Positions 1 to 7,746 of a stretch of 24,040 nucleotides of DNA are shown one piece after another. A program made the translations under genes and the position numbers. Under the pieces are notes generated by a model. It was not told the origin of the DNA, did no database searches, and saw only the letters and a list, made by a program, of their open reading frames with translations. This stretch comes from JAAFIP01 sp043774625 (lineage in GTDB: Bacteria > Pseudomonadota > Gammaproteobacteria > Burkholderiales > Burkholderiaceae_C): assembly GCA_043774625.1 (NCBI GenBank), contig JAYVTG010000024.1, positions 1 through 24,040 of the forward strand, read 5' to 3'. Each line of letters opens with the position of its first letter. The stretch's first letter is position 1.

Positions 1-5
1 TTTGC

Positions 6-85
6 GGCTGGCAGAGGCTTTCACGACTCCCGCGATTTATGCGTATGCCGCATCATGAGCGGGATCGTGAAAGCCTCTGCCAGCC
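6..85. repeat. Long inverted repeat / hairpin
   Basis: A perfect 21-bp inverted repeat pairs 6-26 with 65-85. It continues after a one-base bulge as TCCCGC (28-33) with GCGGGA (59-64), and again as ATGCG (39-43) with CGCAT (49-53). The whole 80-nt block could fold into one nearly continuous hairpin or a cruciform. There is no T-run on either side on either strand, so it is not a classical Rho-independent terminator. It does not resemble the ~40-bp repeat family found elsewhere in the window. Role unknown; it may mark the end of a gene or element beyond the left edge. Confidence 0.85.
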
Positions 86-192
86 AGCGACCCACACGGG
101 AGCGAAACCATAAACACCTCGCCAAGCCCGTACAACAGCGCACCCCGAACCGTGAATACCCAGCCAAGTAGCGACCAAGGCGCACAGTAAAC

Positions 193-222
193 TTGTGTTT
201 TGTCACCCCTTCGACACATAAA
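193..222 (+). promoter_or_regulatory. Possible promoter of the acyl-CoA dehydrogenase pair
   Basis: TTGTGT at 193-198 and CATAAA at 217-222 are spaced 18 bp, a weak sigma70-like match. They sit about 60 nt upstream of the first acyl-CoA dehydrogenase start and directly before an inverted repeat that could be an operator. Inference from position and partial consensus only. Confidence 0.3.
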
Positions 223-225
223 AAT

Positions 226-237
226 GCACGAACGTGC
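226..237. promoter_or_regulatory. Candidate operator, GCACG-AA-CGTGC inverted repeat
   Basis: Perfect 5-bp arms GCACG (226-230) and CGTGC (233-237) are separated by AA, 43 nt upstream of the acyl-CoA dehydrogenase start and just after a possible -10 element. The symmetric ACG/CGT core is the shape of sites bound by TetR-family regulators of acyl-CoA metabolism in proteobacteria. No regulator gene is in the window, so the identity of the binder is open. Confidence 0.4.
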
Positions 238-279
238 TAAAAACGACACTATCAAAGACCCTAGCCCCGGAGAGTTCCC

Positions 280-1482
280 ATGGATTTAGCCTTTACACCT
301 GAAGAAGAACAGTTTCGCCAAGACGTGCGAAGCTGGGTGCACAGCAACCTGCCCAAAAGCATTTCAGACAAAGTGCACGCAGCGCTGCACCTGACGCGTG
401 ACGACCTGCAAAACTGGGCCAAAATTTTGGGTAAAAAAGGCTGGCTAGGCTGGGGTTGGCCGCAAGAATTTGGCGGGCCGGGCTGGAATGCGATTCAAAA
501 ACATTTGTTTGAAGAAGAATGCGCATTGGCCGGGGCGCCGCGCGTCATCCCGTTTGGCCCCGTCATGGTGGCTCCCGTCATCATGGCCTTTGGCAACGCA
601 GAGCAGCAAAAACGCTTTTTGCCGGGTATTGCCAGCGGCGAGGTGTGGTGGAGCCAGGGTTATTCTGAGCCGGGTTCGGGTTCAGACCTGGCATCACTCA
701 AATGCAAGGCCGAACGTGTGGGCGACAAATACATCGTCAACGGCCAAAAAACCTGGACGACCCTGGGTCAATACGGCGAATGGATTTTTTGCCTGGTACG
801 CACCAGCAACGAAGGCAAGCCGCAAACCGGCATTTCGTTTTTGCTGATCGACATGAAAACCAAGGGCGTGAGCGTGCGCCCCATCAAGCTGCTGGACGGT
901 GAGAGTGAAGTGAATGAAGTGTGGTTTGACAACGTAGAAGTGCCCGCACAGAACCTGATTGGCGAAGAAAACAAGGGCTGGACGTATGCCAAACACCTGC
1001 TCAGCCACGAGCGCACCAACATTGCCGACGTGAACCGCGCCAAGCGTGAGCTGGAGCGTTTGAAACGTATTGCCAAGCAAGAAGGCGTGTACGACCCTGC
1101 TGTAGACGGCGCGAACGCTGGGCGCTTTCGCGATGAAATTGCCAAGCTGGAAGTAGATGTGGTGGCGCTGGAAATGATGGTGCTGCGCGTTTTGAGCGCC
1201 GAGAAATCGGGCAAGCAGTCGCTGGACATTGCCGGCTTGCTCAAAATACGGGGCAGCGAAATTCAGCAGCGCTACACCGAGCTGATGATGCTGGCCGCTG
1301 GCCCCTACGCAGTGCCGCTGATACGCGAGGCGATGGAAGCGGGCTGGCAAGGCGACTACCCTGGCGCGGCTTTGCATTGCGCACCCCTGGCCAGCACCTA
1401 CTTCAACATGCGCAAAACCACCATCTACGGCGGCAGCAACGAAGTGCAGCGCAACATCGTCAGCCAAGTCGTTTTAGGATAA
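280..1482 (+). CDS. Acyl-CoA dehydrogenase, large-subunit type (PimC-like)
   Basis: A 400-residue FAD-dependent acyl-CoA dehydrogenase that would make the alpha,beta double bond in an acyl-CoA, feeding electrons to ETF. Seen: the N-terminal helical domain; the central motif YSEPGSGSDLASL (128-140) that contacts flavin and substrate; and the C-terminal IYGGSNEVQRNI motif (382-393). Where short/medium-chain enzymes have the catalytic Glu (YEG), this protein has Gly (YGG). A Glu in HERTNIA (E244) lies where isovaleryl-CoA and long-chain enzymes carry their base, so it is the likely catalytic residue. The start ATG follows a GGAG ribosome site. The second dehydrogenase starts 3 nt after the stop, so the two are probably translated together as subunits of one heteromeric enzyme, as in pimeloyl-CoA dehydrogenase PimC/PimD. 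The substrate cannot be read from sequence. Confidence 0.9.
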   Translation: MDLAFTPEEEQFRQDVRSWVHSNLPKSISDKVHAALHLTRDDLQNWAKILGKKGWLGWGWPQEFGGPGWNAIQKHLFEEECALAGAPRVIPFGPVMVAPVIMAFGNAEQQKRFLPGIASGEVWWSQGYSEPGSGSDLASLKCKAERVGDKYIVNGQKTWTTLGQYGEWIFCLVRTSNEGKPQTGISFLLIDMKTKGVSVRPIKLLDGESEVNEVWFDNVEVPAQNLIGEENKGWTYAKHLLSHERTNIADVNRAKRELERLKRIAKQEGVYDPAVDGANAGRFRDEIAKLEVDVVALEMMVLRVLSAEKSGKQSLDIAGLLKIRGSEIQQRYTELMMLAAGPYAVPLIREAMEAGWQGDYPGAALHCAPLASTYFNMRKTTIYGGSNEVQRNIVSQVVLG

Positions 1483-1485
1483 ATC

Positions 1486-2601
1486 ATGGACTTTGACTTC
1501 ACCCCCGACCAAGAGCAACTGCGCGACGCCGTGCGCAAATACGTAGACAAAGCCTACACCTTTGACCGCCGCCGCGCTGCGGTAGATAAGGGCGGTTTTG
1601 ACCGCGCGGCCTATAGCGAACTGGCCGACCTGGGCCTTACCGGCCTGAACATCGGCGACCAGTACGACGGCATGGGCATGGGCCCGGTCGAATCTTTGGT
1701 AGTGATGGAAGAAATGGGGCGCGGCATGGTGCTGGAGCCTTTGGGCCAAGCCATGCTGTGCGGCGTGGTGTTGCAGGCCTTTGCAACCCAAGATCTGTGC
1801 AAGACCTGGTTGCCGCAAATTGCCGCTGGCAAAAAAATAGTCTCCCTGGCCTACCAGGAACGCAAGGCCCGCTACACATTGAACTATTGCGAGGCAAAAG
1901 CGGTTAAAGCCAGCACGGGATATACGCTGACAGCTATCAAAAACGTAGTGCCTGTGGGTGACCATGCAGACGCTTTGATCATGCCTGCCCTGCTGGACGG
2001 CAAGCTGGCGCTGTTTTTGGTGGAACGCCAAGCAGCGGGTGTATCGACCACAGGCTATGGCTGCCAAGACGGTAGCCGTGCGGCGGATGTGAGCCTGGTT
2101 AACGCGCCCGCGCAACTCATCACCACCGACGGCCAGGCCGCACTAGACCTGGCTTTTGACATTGGCGCTGCCTGCGCCTGCTATGAAGCCATAGGCGTGA
2201 TGGACAAAACTATGGCAGTAACAGCCGACTACATGAACACCCGCAAGCAGTTTGGCGCAACGCTTAGCAGCTTTCAGGCCCTGCGCCACCGCATGGCCGA
2301 CATGAAGATGCAACTCGAACTGGGCCGCAGCATGGCTTATTTTGCGGCTTTGAAGATGGGCGCAGCACCGGCAGAACGCCGCCGCGCCATCGCGCAGGCC
2401 AAATACCAGGTCGGCCAGAGCATGCGTTTTGTGGGCCAGGGCGCGGTGCAATTGCACGGCGGCATTGGCGTGACAGACGAATACATCGTCAGCCATTACT
2501 TCAAAAAGCTCACCCAACTGGAGATGAGCTTTGGCGACAGCATGCACCACCTGGGCGAGGTGAGCAGCCGCATGCAAGACACGGCGGGCGTGTTTGCTTA
2601 A
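1486..2601 (+). CDS. Acyl-CoA dehydrogenase, small-subunit type (PimD-like)
   Basis: A 371-residue member of the acyl-CoA dehydrogenase family, shorter and more divergent than its upstream partner. Recognisable parts are the N-terminal helical domain beginning FTPDQEQLRDAVRKYV, the middle beta domain (about 118-205), and the C-terminal four-helix bundle with RKQFGATLSSFQALRHRMADM (about 253-273). It ends with the nucleotide/flavin-contacting QLHGGIGVTDEYIVSHYFKK segment (322-341). The central Y/W-S-EPGxGSD flavin motif of the large subunit is absent, which fits a subunit that completes a shared active site. The gap to the upstream gene is 3 nt, with AGGA overlapping the upstream stop region as ribosome site. 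Codons 142-153 are encoded by a degenerate copy of the ~40-bp repeat family in reverse orientation. Confidence 0.88.
   Translation: MDFDFTPDQEQLRDAVRKYVDKAYTFDRRRAAVDKGGFDRAAYSELADLGLTGLNIGDQYDGMGMGPVESLVVMEEMGRGMVLEPLGQAMLCGVVLQAFATQDLCKTWLPQIAAGKKIVSLAYQERKARYTLNYCEAKAVKASTGYTLTAIKNVVPVGDHADALIMPALLDGKLALFLVERQAAGVSTTGYGCQDGSRAADVSLVNAPAQLITTDGQAALDLAFDIGAACACYEAIGVMDKTMAVTADYMNTRKQFGATLSSFQALRHRMADMKMQLELGRSMAYFAALKMGAAPAERRRAIAQAKYQVGQSMRFVGQGAVQLHGGIGVTDEYIVSHYFKKLTQLEMSFGDSMHHLGEVSSRMQDTAGVFA
1909..1943 (-). repeat. ~40-bp interspersed repeat, copy inside the second acyl-CoA dehydrogenase
   Basis: Read on the minus strand this matches the intergenic repeat (for example 2679-2718). The AGCTATCAAAAA end and the distal GCCAGC end are conserved at the same spacing; I count 27 of 35 positions identical to a consensus of the better copies. 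It encodes residues 142-153, in a surface part of the beta domain, without breaking the frame. Chance similarity cannot be fully excluded because it is the most diverged clear copy. Confidence 0.55.
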
Positions 2602-2615
2602 AGCGAGTATTTTGC

Positions 2616-2651
2616 GCAGACTTGGGGTTATGTAGCCCCAAGATGCTCTGC
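2616..2651 (+). terminator. Imperfect hairpin after the acyl-CoA dehydrogenase pair
   Basis: CTTGGGG (2621-2627) pairs with CCCCAAG (2636-2642) around an 8-nt loop. The stem extends through a bulge as GCAGA (2616-2620) with TCTGC (2647-2651). It lies 15 nt after the stop of the second dehydrogenase. No T-run follows, so it may slow or end transcription, or only protect the 3' end. Confidence 0.4.
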
Positions 2652-2678
2652 CTTGCGCTTAGAGTCGCCAGTCATTTA

Positions 2679-2718
2679 CTATTATTTTTATAGCTGCTTG
2701 CGCATATTCTACGCTGGC
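2679..2718 (+). repeat. ~40-bp interspersed repeat, intergenic copy
   Basis: Layout shared by all copies: a small CTAT...ATAG inverted repeat around an AT-rich loop, then AGCTGCTTGCGCATATT and ACGCTGGC. This copy is complete and lies 26 nt upstream of the lipoprotein hydrolase start. Other copies are at 13608-13646, 17683-17723, 18494-18530, 19280-19319 and 23888-23928, plus a diverged one at 1909-1943. Confidence 0.8.
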
Positions 2719-2744
2719 TACAGCACATTTTGATAGGAAAACCA

Positions 2745-4160
2745 ATGAAAATGCTTCGCCGTTATGCCTTGGGGCTAGTGCTTGCTGCCTTGCTTAGCGC
2801 CTGCGCTACGCAGGGCCCTTCCAGTGCTGTTTCCAACCCTTCTTTCAGCAGCTACCCACCCGTCGTTTTTGTGCACGGCAATGGCGACTATGCCGCGCTG
2901 TGGCAAACCACGCTGTGGCGGTTTGAAAGTAACGGCTGGCCGCGCGAGCGCCTGCACGCCATCGACGTGCCCTACCCGCTGGCGCGTGACGATGACAGCA
3001 AGCCGCAACCGGGGCGCACGTCTACGGCTGAGCACATGGCTTACCTGAAGGCCGAGGTAGACAAGGTTTTGCAAAAAACCGGGGCCAAACAGGTGGTGCT
3101 GTTTGGCAATTCGCGCGGTGGCAATGCTATTCGCAACTACATTCAAAACGGCGGTGGCGACAAAACCGTGAGCCACGCGATTTTGGGCGGCACGCCCAAC
3201 CACGGCGTGTGGGCAACTAAGGGGTTTAGAGAAGGTAACGAGTTTTCGGGCACAGGCCCCTTCCTGTCTGCGCTGAACGCTCCTAAAAACGCAGCAGGTG
3301 ACGAAGTCACCGGCCCCGTCAAGTGGATGACCATCCGCTCAGACAATAACGACAAGTTTGCCCAGCCCGATGGCCTGTGGATAGGTGCCAAGGGCACACC
3401 CACCCATGTCACATTTGCGGGGCCGGAGCTCAAAGGCGCACACAATGTCGTCATTGCCCGCATCGACCACCGCGAAACATCGTTCAGCCCTGCAGCGTTT
3501 GAAGCTGCCTACCGCTTCATTACCGGCAGCTCGCCCAAAGCCACCACCATCACCCCTGAAAGCTCCATCAACCTGTCGGGCCAAGTCACTGGCATGGGGC
3601 TGAATTCAGACGACCCTGCCAGCGGAAATTATGTGAATAACTTGCCAATTGCCAGCGCAGACATTACGGTTTATGCTATAGATTTAGCAGCAGGTACGCG
3701 GCTGGGCACAGCAGCCTATAGCGGCAAAGTTGGTGCAGACGGCCGCTGGGGGCCCCTGGCTGCGCACGCTGGCACGGCCTATGAATTCGTCATTACCGCG
3801 CCCGGCTACGCCACCACCCACATTTACCGCAGCCCCTTTGCACGTTCTTCAAGCATCGTGCATTTGCGTGCCGAGCGCCTGGCCGCCGCAGACAAAACCG
3901 CTGCGGGCGAAAAGGGCTCGGTGGTCGTATTTACCCGGCCACGCGGCTACTTTGACCTGCAGCGCGACAAACTCAGCTTTGACGGCAACCCCACGCCCCC
4001 CGGCCTGCCCGCCAGCGGCGCAGGCTTGAGCCAGAGCAAACTGGTGTTACAGGGCAGCGGCGTGCGCAGCATCAACGCAGAATTTAACGGCGAAAAGCTC
4101 GCAGGCCACACCTGGCCCGCTCTGGATAACCATGTGCTGCTGCTGGAGGTTAGCCAATAG
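2745..4160 (+). CDS. Lipase-like alpha/beta-hydrolase lipoprotein
   Basis: A 471-residue predicted lipoprotein. The N-terminus has a basic start, a hydrophobic stretch and lipobox LLSAC (Cys20), so it should be lipidated and membrane anchored outside the cytoplasm. The hydrolase domain (about 38-265) shows the oxyanion-side VVFVHGNGDY (40-49), nucleophile elbow GNSRGG (Ser123) and a likely catalytic His242 in IDHRETSF; the acid is probably one of the Asp residues near 199-203. The remaining ~200 residues form a beta-rich tail that begins like a carboxypeptidase-regulatory/transthyretin-type module (ITVYAIDL...YEFVITAPGY). The start ATG at 2745 has AGGA 6 nt upstream; a TTG at 2730 is in frame but less likely. 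Substrate could be lipid, a polyester such as polyhydroxyalkanoate, or another ester. No close functional partner is adjacent. Confidence 0.8.
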   Translation: MKMLRRYALGLVLAALLSACATQGPSSAVSNPSFSSYPPVVFVHGNGDYAALWQTTLWRFESNGWPRERLHAIDVPYPLARDDDSKPQPGRTSTAEHMAYLKAEVDKVLQKTGAKQVVLFGNSRGGNAIRNYIQNGGGDKTVSHAILGGTPNHGVWATKGFREGNEFSGTGPFLSALNAPKNAAGDEVTGPVKWMTIRSDNNDKFAQPDGLWIGAKGTPTHVTFAGPELKGAHNVVIARIDHRETSFSPAAFEAAYRFITGSSPKATTITPESSINLSGQVTGMGLNSDDPASGNYVNNLPIASADITVYAIDLAAGTRLGTAAYSGKVGADGRWGPLAAHAGTAYEFVITAPGYATTHIYRSPFARSSSIVHLRAERLAAADKTAAGEKGSVVVFTRPRGYFDLQRDKLSFDGNPTPPGLPASGAGLSQSKLVLQGSGVRSINAEFNGEKLAGHTWPALDNHVLLLEVSQ

Positions 4161-4293
4161 CGCCGTTAGCGGCCTGCCACAGTACGTTTGGCCATGGTTT
4201 GGCGACAAAATGCCATAAAACAGACATTGCTATGTTAAACATGCAAAATAGTCTTTTTTCCGCAAATTTGTGTAGCTTTTAGTATTATTTATC

Positions 4294-4299
4294 TACAAT
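4294..4299 (+). promoter_or_regulatory. Possible -10 element of the DUF11 protein gene
   Basis: TACAAT ends 6 nt before the ATG at 4306, in an AT-rich stretch (about 4225-4305). If used, transcription would begin at or near the start codon and give a leaderless mRNA, which agrees with the absence of a Shine-Dalgarno sequence. No good -35 sits at 16-18 bp. A downstream in-frame ATG (4336 or 4372) with this element giving a short leader is an alternative. Confidence 0.3.
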
Positions 4300-4305
4300 C
4301 ACACT

Positions 4306-6357
4306 ATGAAACTATCATCAAGCGTGACATCTACTATGCGTGTCTGGGCCTCCAAGCACTTTTACAAATTCATGCGATGCCTCGCACTGCTGTGTCTGGC
4401 TTTACTCTTACCCAATTTGGCAGCGGCGCAATCGGCTTGTACGGCCATGTACGCTACGTCTGGCAATGCAGCGGCGAATGCGGTGTTCTACTACAACAAC
4501 AGCATCGGCACCACATCAAAATGGACGACCGTTACGTCCATGCCTACGGCACTGACCTACACGAACGCGCTTAGCGGCGACTCCACAACTGGTCTGCTGT
4601 GGTTCGCTGATCGAGCTACAAACAGACTGTATAACTTTAATCCCAATACCTACGCATTCTCTGCAGGTGCCCCGCTCAGCACACCACCTCCGACAACAGA
4701 AACTAACCTCTTGGGAGCCACTTTTGATAACGCGGGGAACATGTATCTGCTGTTTTCTGCTGTTGCAGTAGCTCCTAGCAAGTACTACATCTCGCAGGTG
4801 ACCGATAAAACAACCAACCCTATTACCAACGGCGCGTGGAAGACGGTGACATTTTCTGTCGGTGGTGGCCTTCCTGCATCTGGCGGAAGCGGCGATATCG
4901 TTGTAGACAAAGCTGGTCAAGCGTGGTTAACGTCAAATACCAACCCAGTGGCCTTGTACCGATTAAATTTAACGACCGCGACTATAGACGCCACAACAAC
5001 ATATGCCTTGGGCGCAGCAACGCTCTCTATAGGAGGTATTGCCGTTGATCCCTTGACTGGGAATATGTTTATTGGCGGGGCAACCAGTGGCAGTGTGACG
5101 TATCAGATCAATCCCTCGGTAAACAATTCGGCAACTTTAACGGATGCCACAACAGATATTGTTAGTGACATGGGTAACTGCGTTAGCCTACCGGCATCAC
5201 CAACCGTGAGCAAGAGCTTTAGCCCAACATTCAATGCCAACACCAGCGGCACGTCTACCCTATCAATTGTGCTGGGTAACTCAAACACAGAACCGCTTTG
5301 GCTTACCAGCAATTTCTTTGACGTCTTGCCCGCTGGCATGACCATTGCCAACCCGGCTAGCTTGAATCAGGGTGCTTGCGCACCTATCGGTACCACAGTC
5401 ACTAACGTCATCACTGCAACAAGCGGTGCCACCAGCATGTCCTTTGTCGCAGGCGGTTTAGGCGGGCGTATTCCAGCGGGGGGCTGCACCATCAGCTTCG
5501 TTGTCACAGCACCAGCCAGCTCCGCTGCCTACACTAACACGATACCGGCCAACAGCTTAACCACCACTGCGGGCTCCAACGCCGCGGCCGCTACGGCTAC
5601 ATACAAAGTAGGAACCGATTTCTCGGTGGTTAAAACCCAAAGCAATGGCGCAGGTACCGCTGGCACCACCACTATCAGTGTGGGTGCCGGGCAAACGCTG
5701 CAGTACGTGCTTACCATCACCAACTCAAACGCAGGGGTTACCGGCACCACTACATTTAGCGATACGCTGCCCGCGCAAATTACACCGGTGCTTAGCGTTA
5801 CTGCTTTGGCAATTGGTGGGGGCAGTTGCTCCACGGCTACGGCGGTGGTGGCTGGCTCCACGCAAGTTAGTGGCACAGTCAGCAACGCCCCCCCAGGCGG
5901 GCAATGTGTGGTGACCATTACCGCCTTGGTTTCTGCCAACCTTGCGGCAAACGCTACGGTCACCAATACTGTGACCGTGACGCCTACTGCAAACACGACG
6001 GACACTAATCCCGCCAACAACACATCAACTGTTCAAACTTCGCTCAACTTGGCGGCCAATCTGAGCGTAACCAAGACCGATGGGACGACGACCGTAGCAG
6101 CAGGGGGAACGACCAGCTATACGGTCACCTTTACCAATGGCGGGCCGAGCCCTGCGAACGGTGCTATCGTGAGTGATGTGCCTGGTGCAGGTTTGTCTTC
6201 TTGTACGGTGCTTTCTTGCACTCCTTCAGGTGCAGCCACTTGCCCAGCAACGCCAGCCAACCTGTTGGTCGGTGCGGGCGTGGCCATTCCACTGCTTCCC
6301 AATGGCGCGACTGTGAGCTTTGTAGTGCGTTGCGGGGTCAGCGCAACGGGGCAGTAA
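4306..6357 (+). CDS. Secreted propeller/DUF11-repeat surface protein
   Basis: A 683-residue protein with an N-terminal Sec signal (hydrophobic LALLCLALLLPNLAAA, likely cleavage after Ala41). Residues about 45-290 contain several loosely repeated strands (LLWFADRATNRLYNFNP, GDIVVDKAGQAWLTS, GGIAVDPLTGNMFIG) that look like an SMP-30/NHL-type beta-propeller. Residues about 298-430 resemble the DUF7933-type Ig-like module. Two DUF11 modules follow (about 440-570 and 583-683), each opening with SVxKT. It is rich in Thr, Ala, Ser and Gly, as usual for such extracellular proteins. It stops exactly at the end of the last DUF11 module; no IPTL/PEP-CTERM, autotransporter or LPXTG-like anchor is present. 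It would be periplasmic or released, perhaps adhesive. Start uncertain: ATGs at 4336 and 4372 would still leave a signal peptide. A terminator separates it from the secretion operon downstream. Confidence 0.8.
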   Translation: MKLSSSVTSTMRVWASKHFYKFMRCLALLCLALLLPNLAAAQSACTAMYATSGNAAANAVFYYNNSIGTTSKWTTVTSMPTALTYTNALSGDSTTGLLWFADRATNRLYNFNPNTYAFSAGAPLSTPPPTTETNLLGATFDNAGNMYLLFSAVAVAPSKYYISQVTDKTTNPITNGAWKTVTFSVGGGLPASGGSGDIVVDKAGQAWLTSNTNPVALYRLNLTTATIDATTTYALGAATLSIGGIAVDPLTGNMFIGGATSGSVTYQINPSVNNSATLTDATTDIVSDMGNCVSLPASPTVSKSFSPTFNANTSGTSTLSIVLGNSNTEPLWLTSNFFDVLPAGMTIANPASLNQGACAPIGTTVTNVITATSGATSMSFVAGGLGGRIPAGGCTISFVVTAPASSAAYTNTIPANSLTTTAGSNAAAATATYKVGTDFSVVKTQSNGAGTAGTTTISVGAGQTLQYVLTITNSNAGVTGTTTFSDTLPAQITPVLSVTALAIGGGSCSTATAVVAGSTQVSGTVSNAPPGGQCVVTITALVSANLAANATVTNTVTVTPTANTTDTNPANNTSTVQTSLNLAANLSVTKTDGTTTVAAGGTTSYTVTFTNGGPSPANGAIVSDVPGAGLSSCTVLSCTPSGAATCPATPANLLVGAGVAIPLLPNGATVSFVVRCGVSATGQ

Positions 6358-6384
6358 ACTACACGCCGATGTCCCAGAGTCTTG

Positions 6385-6412
6385 AAAAAGCCGTCTTGAA
6401 GACGGCTTTTTT
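6385..6412 (+). terminator. Rho-independent terminator
   Basis: AAAAAGCCGTC (6385-6395) pairs with GACGGCTTTTT (6401-6411) around a 5-nt loop and is followed by another T, a textbook intrinsic terminator 27 nt after the DUF11 protein stop. The A-rich left arm makes it potentially active in both directions. It isolates the following secretion operon, which must have its own promoter in 6413-6480; I see no convincing -35/-10 pair there. Confidence 0.9.
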
Positions 6413-6480
6413 GCATTTTGCTTTTACACTGTATCAACAAGTAAAAATTCAATTAGCACTCTCTACAAGGTATTCAACAA

Positions 6481-7746
6481 ATGTCTACCCGCTTATTCCG
6501 TCAAGAAGCACTGGATGCACGAGGCACTTCGCTGCTCGGAAGCATCGTTCTTGCGCCGCGTTTATCGCTGTGGGGTTTGAGCCTTTTAGCGGCTGTTCTG
6601 GGGAGTTTGGTGCTTGCGTTTTTGTACTACGGCAGCTACACGCGCCGCACTGCCATTAGTGGTCAATTGGTACCAACGACGGGTGTTATTCGCGTGCTCA
6701 CCCCGCAAGCTGGTGTGGTTTTGGACAAACGTGTAGTCGAGGGTCAGCGCGTGCAAAAAGGCGACGTGTTGTATGTATTGACCAGTGACCGCGTAGGCAC
6801 ATCATCGCGCGAACTACAGGCAGACATTGGGCAACAGATCAACGAGCGTAAAAGTTCCTTGCAAGGCGAGATTGCCCGTAATCAGGGCGTAGAGCAGCAA
6901 GAGCTTGCACAACTGGCACGCCGTATTGCCAGTTTGCGCGCCGAGGCACAAGCTATCGTGCGTCAAATTGACCAGCAACGACAGCGCGTGGCATTGGCTG
7001 AGGATGCGCGCAAGCGCTACCAGGGCCTGGCAGATCAGGACTACATCCCTCGCGAGCAATTGGCACAAAAAGAGCTGGACCTGTCAGAGCAACAGTCTCG
7101 CCTTCAAGCGCTGGAGCGCGACGCATTGGCTAACCAGCGCGAACAAACCACGAGCCAGCGCGATATGGATACCACCCGCACACGCTATGCCAACCAAAAC
7201 TCCCAGTTGCGACGCACCATCTCTTCAGCAAGCCAGGAGTTGACCGAGGTAGAGGGCCGCAGGCGCGTGGTGATTACCGCGCCAGAGTCGGGCCGCGCCA
7301 CCTTGGTGACTGTGGAGGTAGGACAAGCCGTAGACTCGTCTCGGCCTTTGGTGAATTTGGTGCCCGAGCAGTCTGCCCTTGAAGCCCGTCTGTACGCACC
7401 CAGCCGTTCCATTGGTTTTGTACGCCAGGGGGACAGGGTGCTGCTGCGTTACCAGGCTTATCCATACCAAAAATTTGGCTTGTATGAAGGCGTGGTGAAA
7501 GATGTATCGCATGCCGCCGTGTCTAACCCGGAGTTGGCAGGTTTTGCCCTGCCCGAGCTAGCACCTGGCGAACCGGTGTATGCCATTACCGTGAATCTGA
7601 AAGCACAAAATCTGTTGATCTATGGAGAAAACCGTGCGCTGCAAGTCGGCATGCGCCTAGATGCCGATATCTTGCAAGAAAACCGTCGCCTCTATGAGTG
7701 GATGCTAGAACCCTTGTACAGCATTAGCGGCAAGCTGGAGCGCTAG
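6481..7746 (+). CDS. Type I secretion adaptor, HlyD/CvaA-like
   Basis: A 421-residue periplasmic adaptor (membrane fusion protein) that would join the inner-membrane ABC exporter to the outer-membrane channel. Seen: a short cytoplasmic N-terminus, one membrane segment (about 29-50), and a first lipoyl half (about 58-100, containing VLTPQAGVVLDKRVVEGQRVQKGDVLYVL). A long Gln/Arg/Glu-rich coiled-coil hairpin follows (about 105-250), then the second lipoyl half and beta-barrel region (VITAPESGRATLVTVEVGQ onward). The layout and length match CvaA, the microcin V adaptor, rather than RTX-toxin HlyD. AAGG about 10 nt before the ATG can serve as ribosome site. The stop directly abuts the ABC transporter ATG, indicating translational coupling. 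Confidence 0.9.
   Translation: MSTRLFRQEALDARGTSLLGSIVLAPRLSLWGLSLLAAVLGSLVLAFLYYGSYTRRTAISGQLVPTTGVIRVLTPQAGVVLDKRVVEGQRVQKGDVLYVLTSDRVGTSSRELQADIGQQINERKSSLQGEIARNQGVEQQELAQLARRIASLRAEAQAIVRQIDQQRQRVALAEDARKRYQGLADQDYIPREQLAQKELDLSEQQSRLQALERDALANQREQTTSQRDMDTTRTRYANQNSQLRRTISSASQELTEVEGRRRVVITAPESGRATLVTVEVGQAVDSSRPLVNLVPEQSALEARLYAPSRSIGFVRQGDRVLLRYQAYPYQKFGLYEGVVKDVSHAAVSNPELAGFALPELAPGEPVYAITVNLKAQNLLIYGENRALQVGMRLDADILQENRRLYEWMLEPLYSISGKLER

Noticed and set aside
21..255. Two overlapping short minus-strand reading frames, and a 24-codon ATG frame inside them ending in the hairpin
   Set aside because: They run through the long hairpin and the likely promoter region of the dehydrogenase genes, have no homology I recognise, and only the shortest has a possible ribosome site.
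694..1467. 257-codon open frame antisense to the first acyl-CoA dehydrogenase
   Set aside because: It is a shadow of a GC-rich gene with clear family motifs on the other strand, and it has no recognisable protein features.
3674..3706. Possible further copy of the ~40-bp repeat inside the lipoprotein hydrolase gene (GCTATAGATTTAGCAGC)
   Set aside because: Only the AT-rich head resembles the repeat; the middle and the distal ACGCTGGC end do not line up, so chance is as likely.
6358..6480. Frameshift extension of the DUF11 protein past its stop
   Set aside because: A single-base change would open a frame, but it would read straight through an intrinsic terminator with no family-like sequence, so the stop is taken as real.
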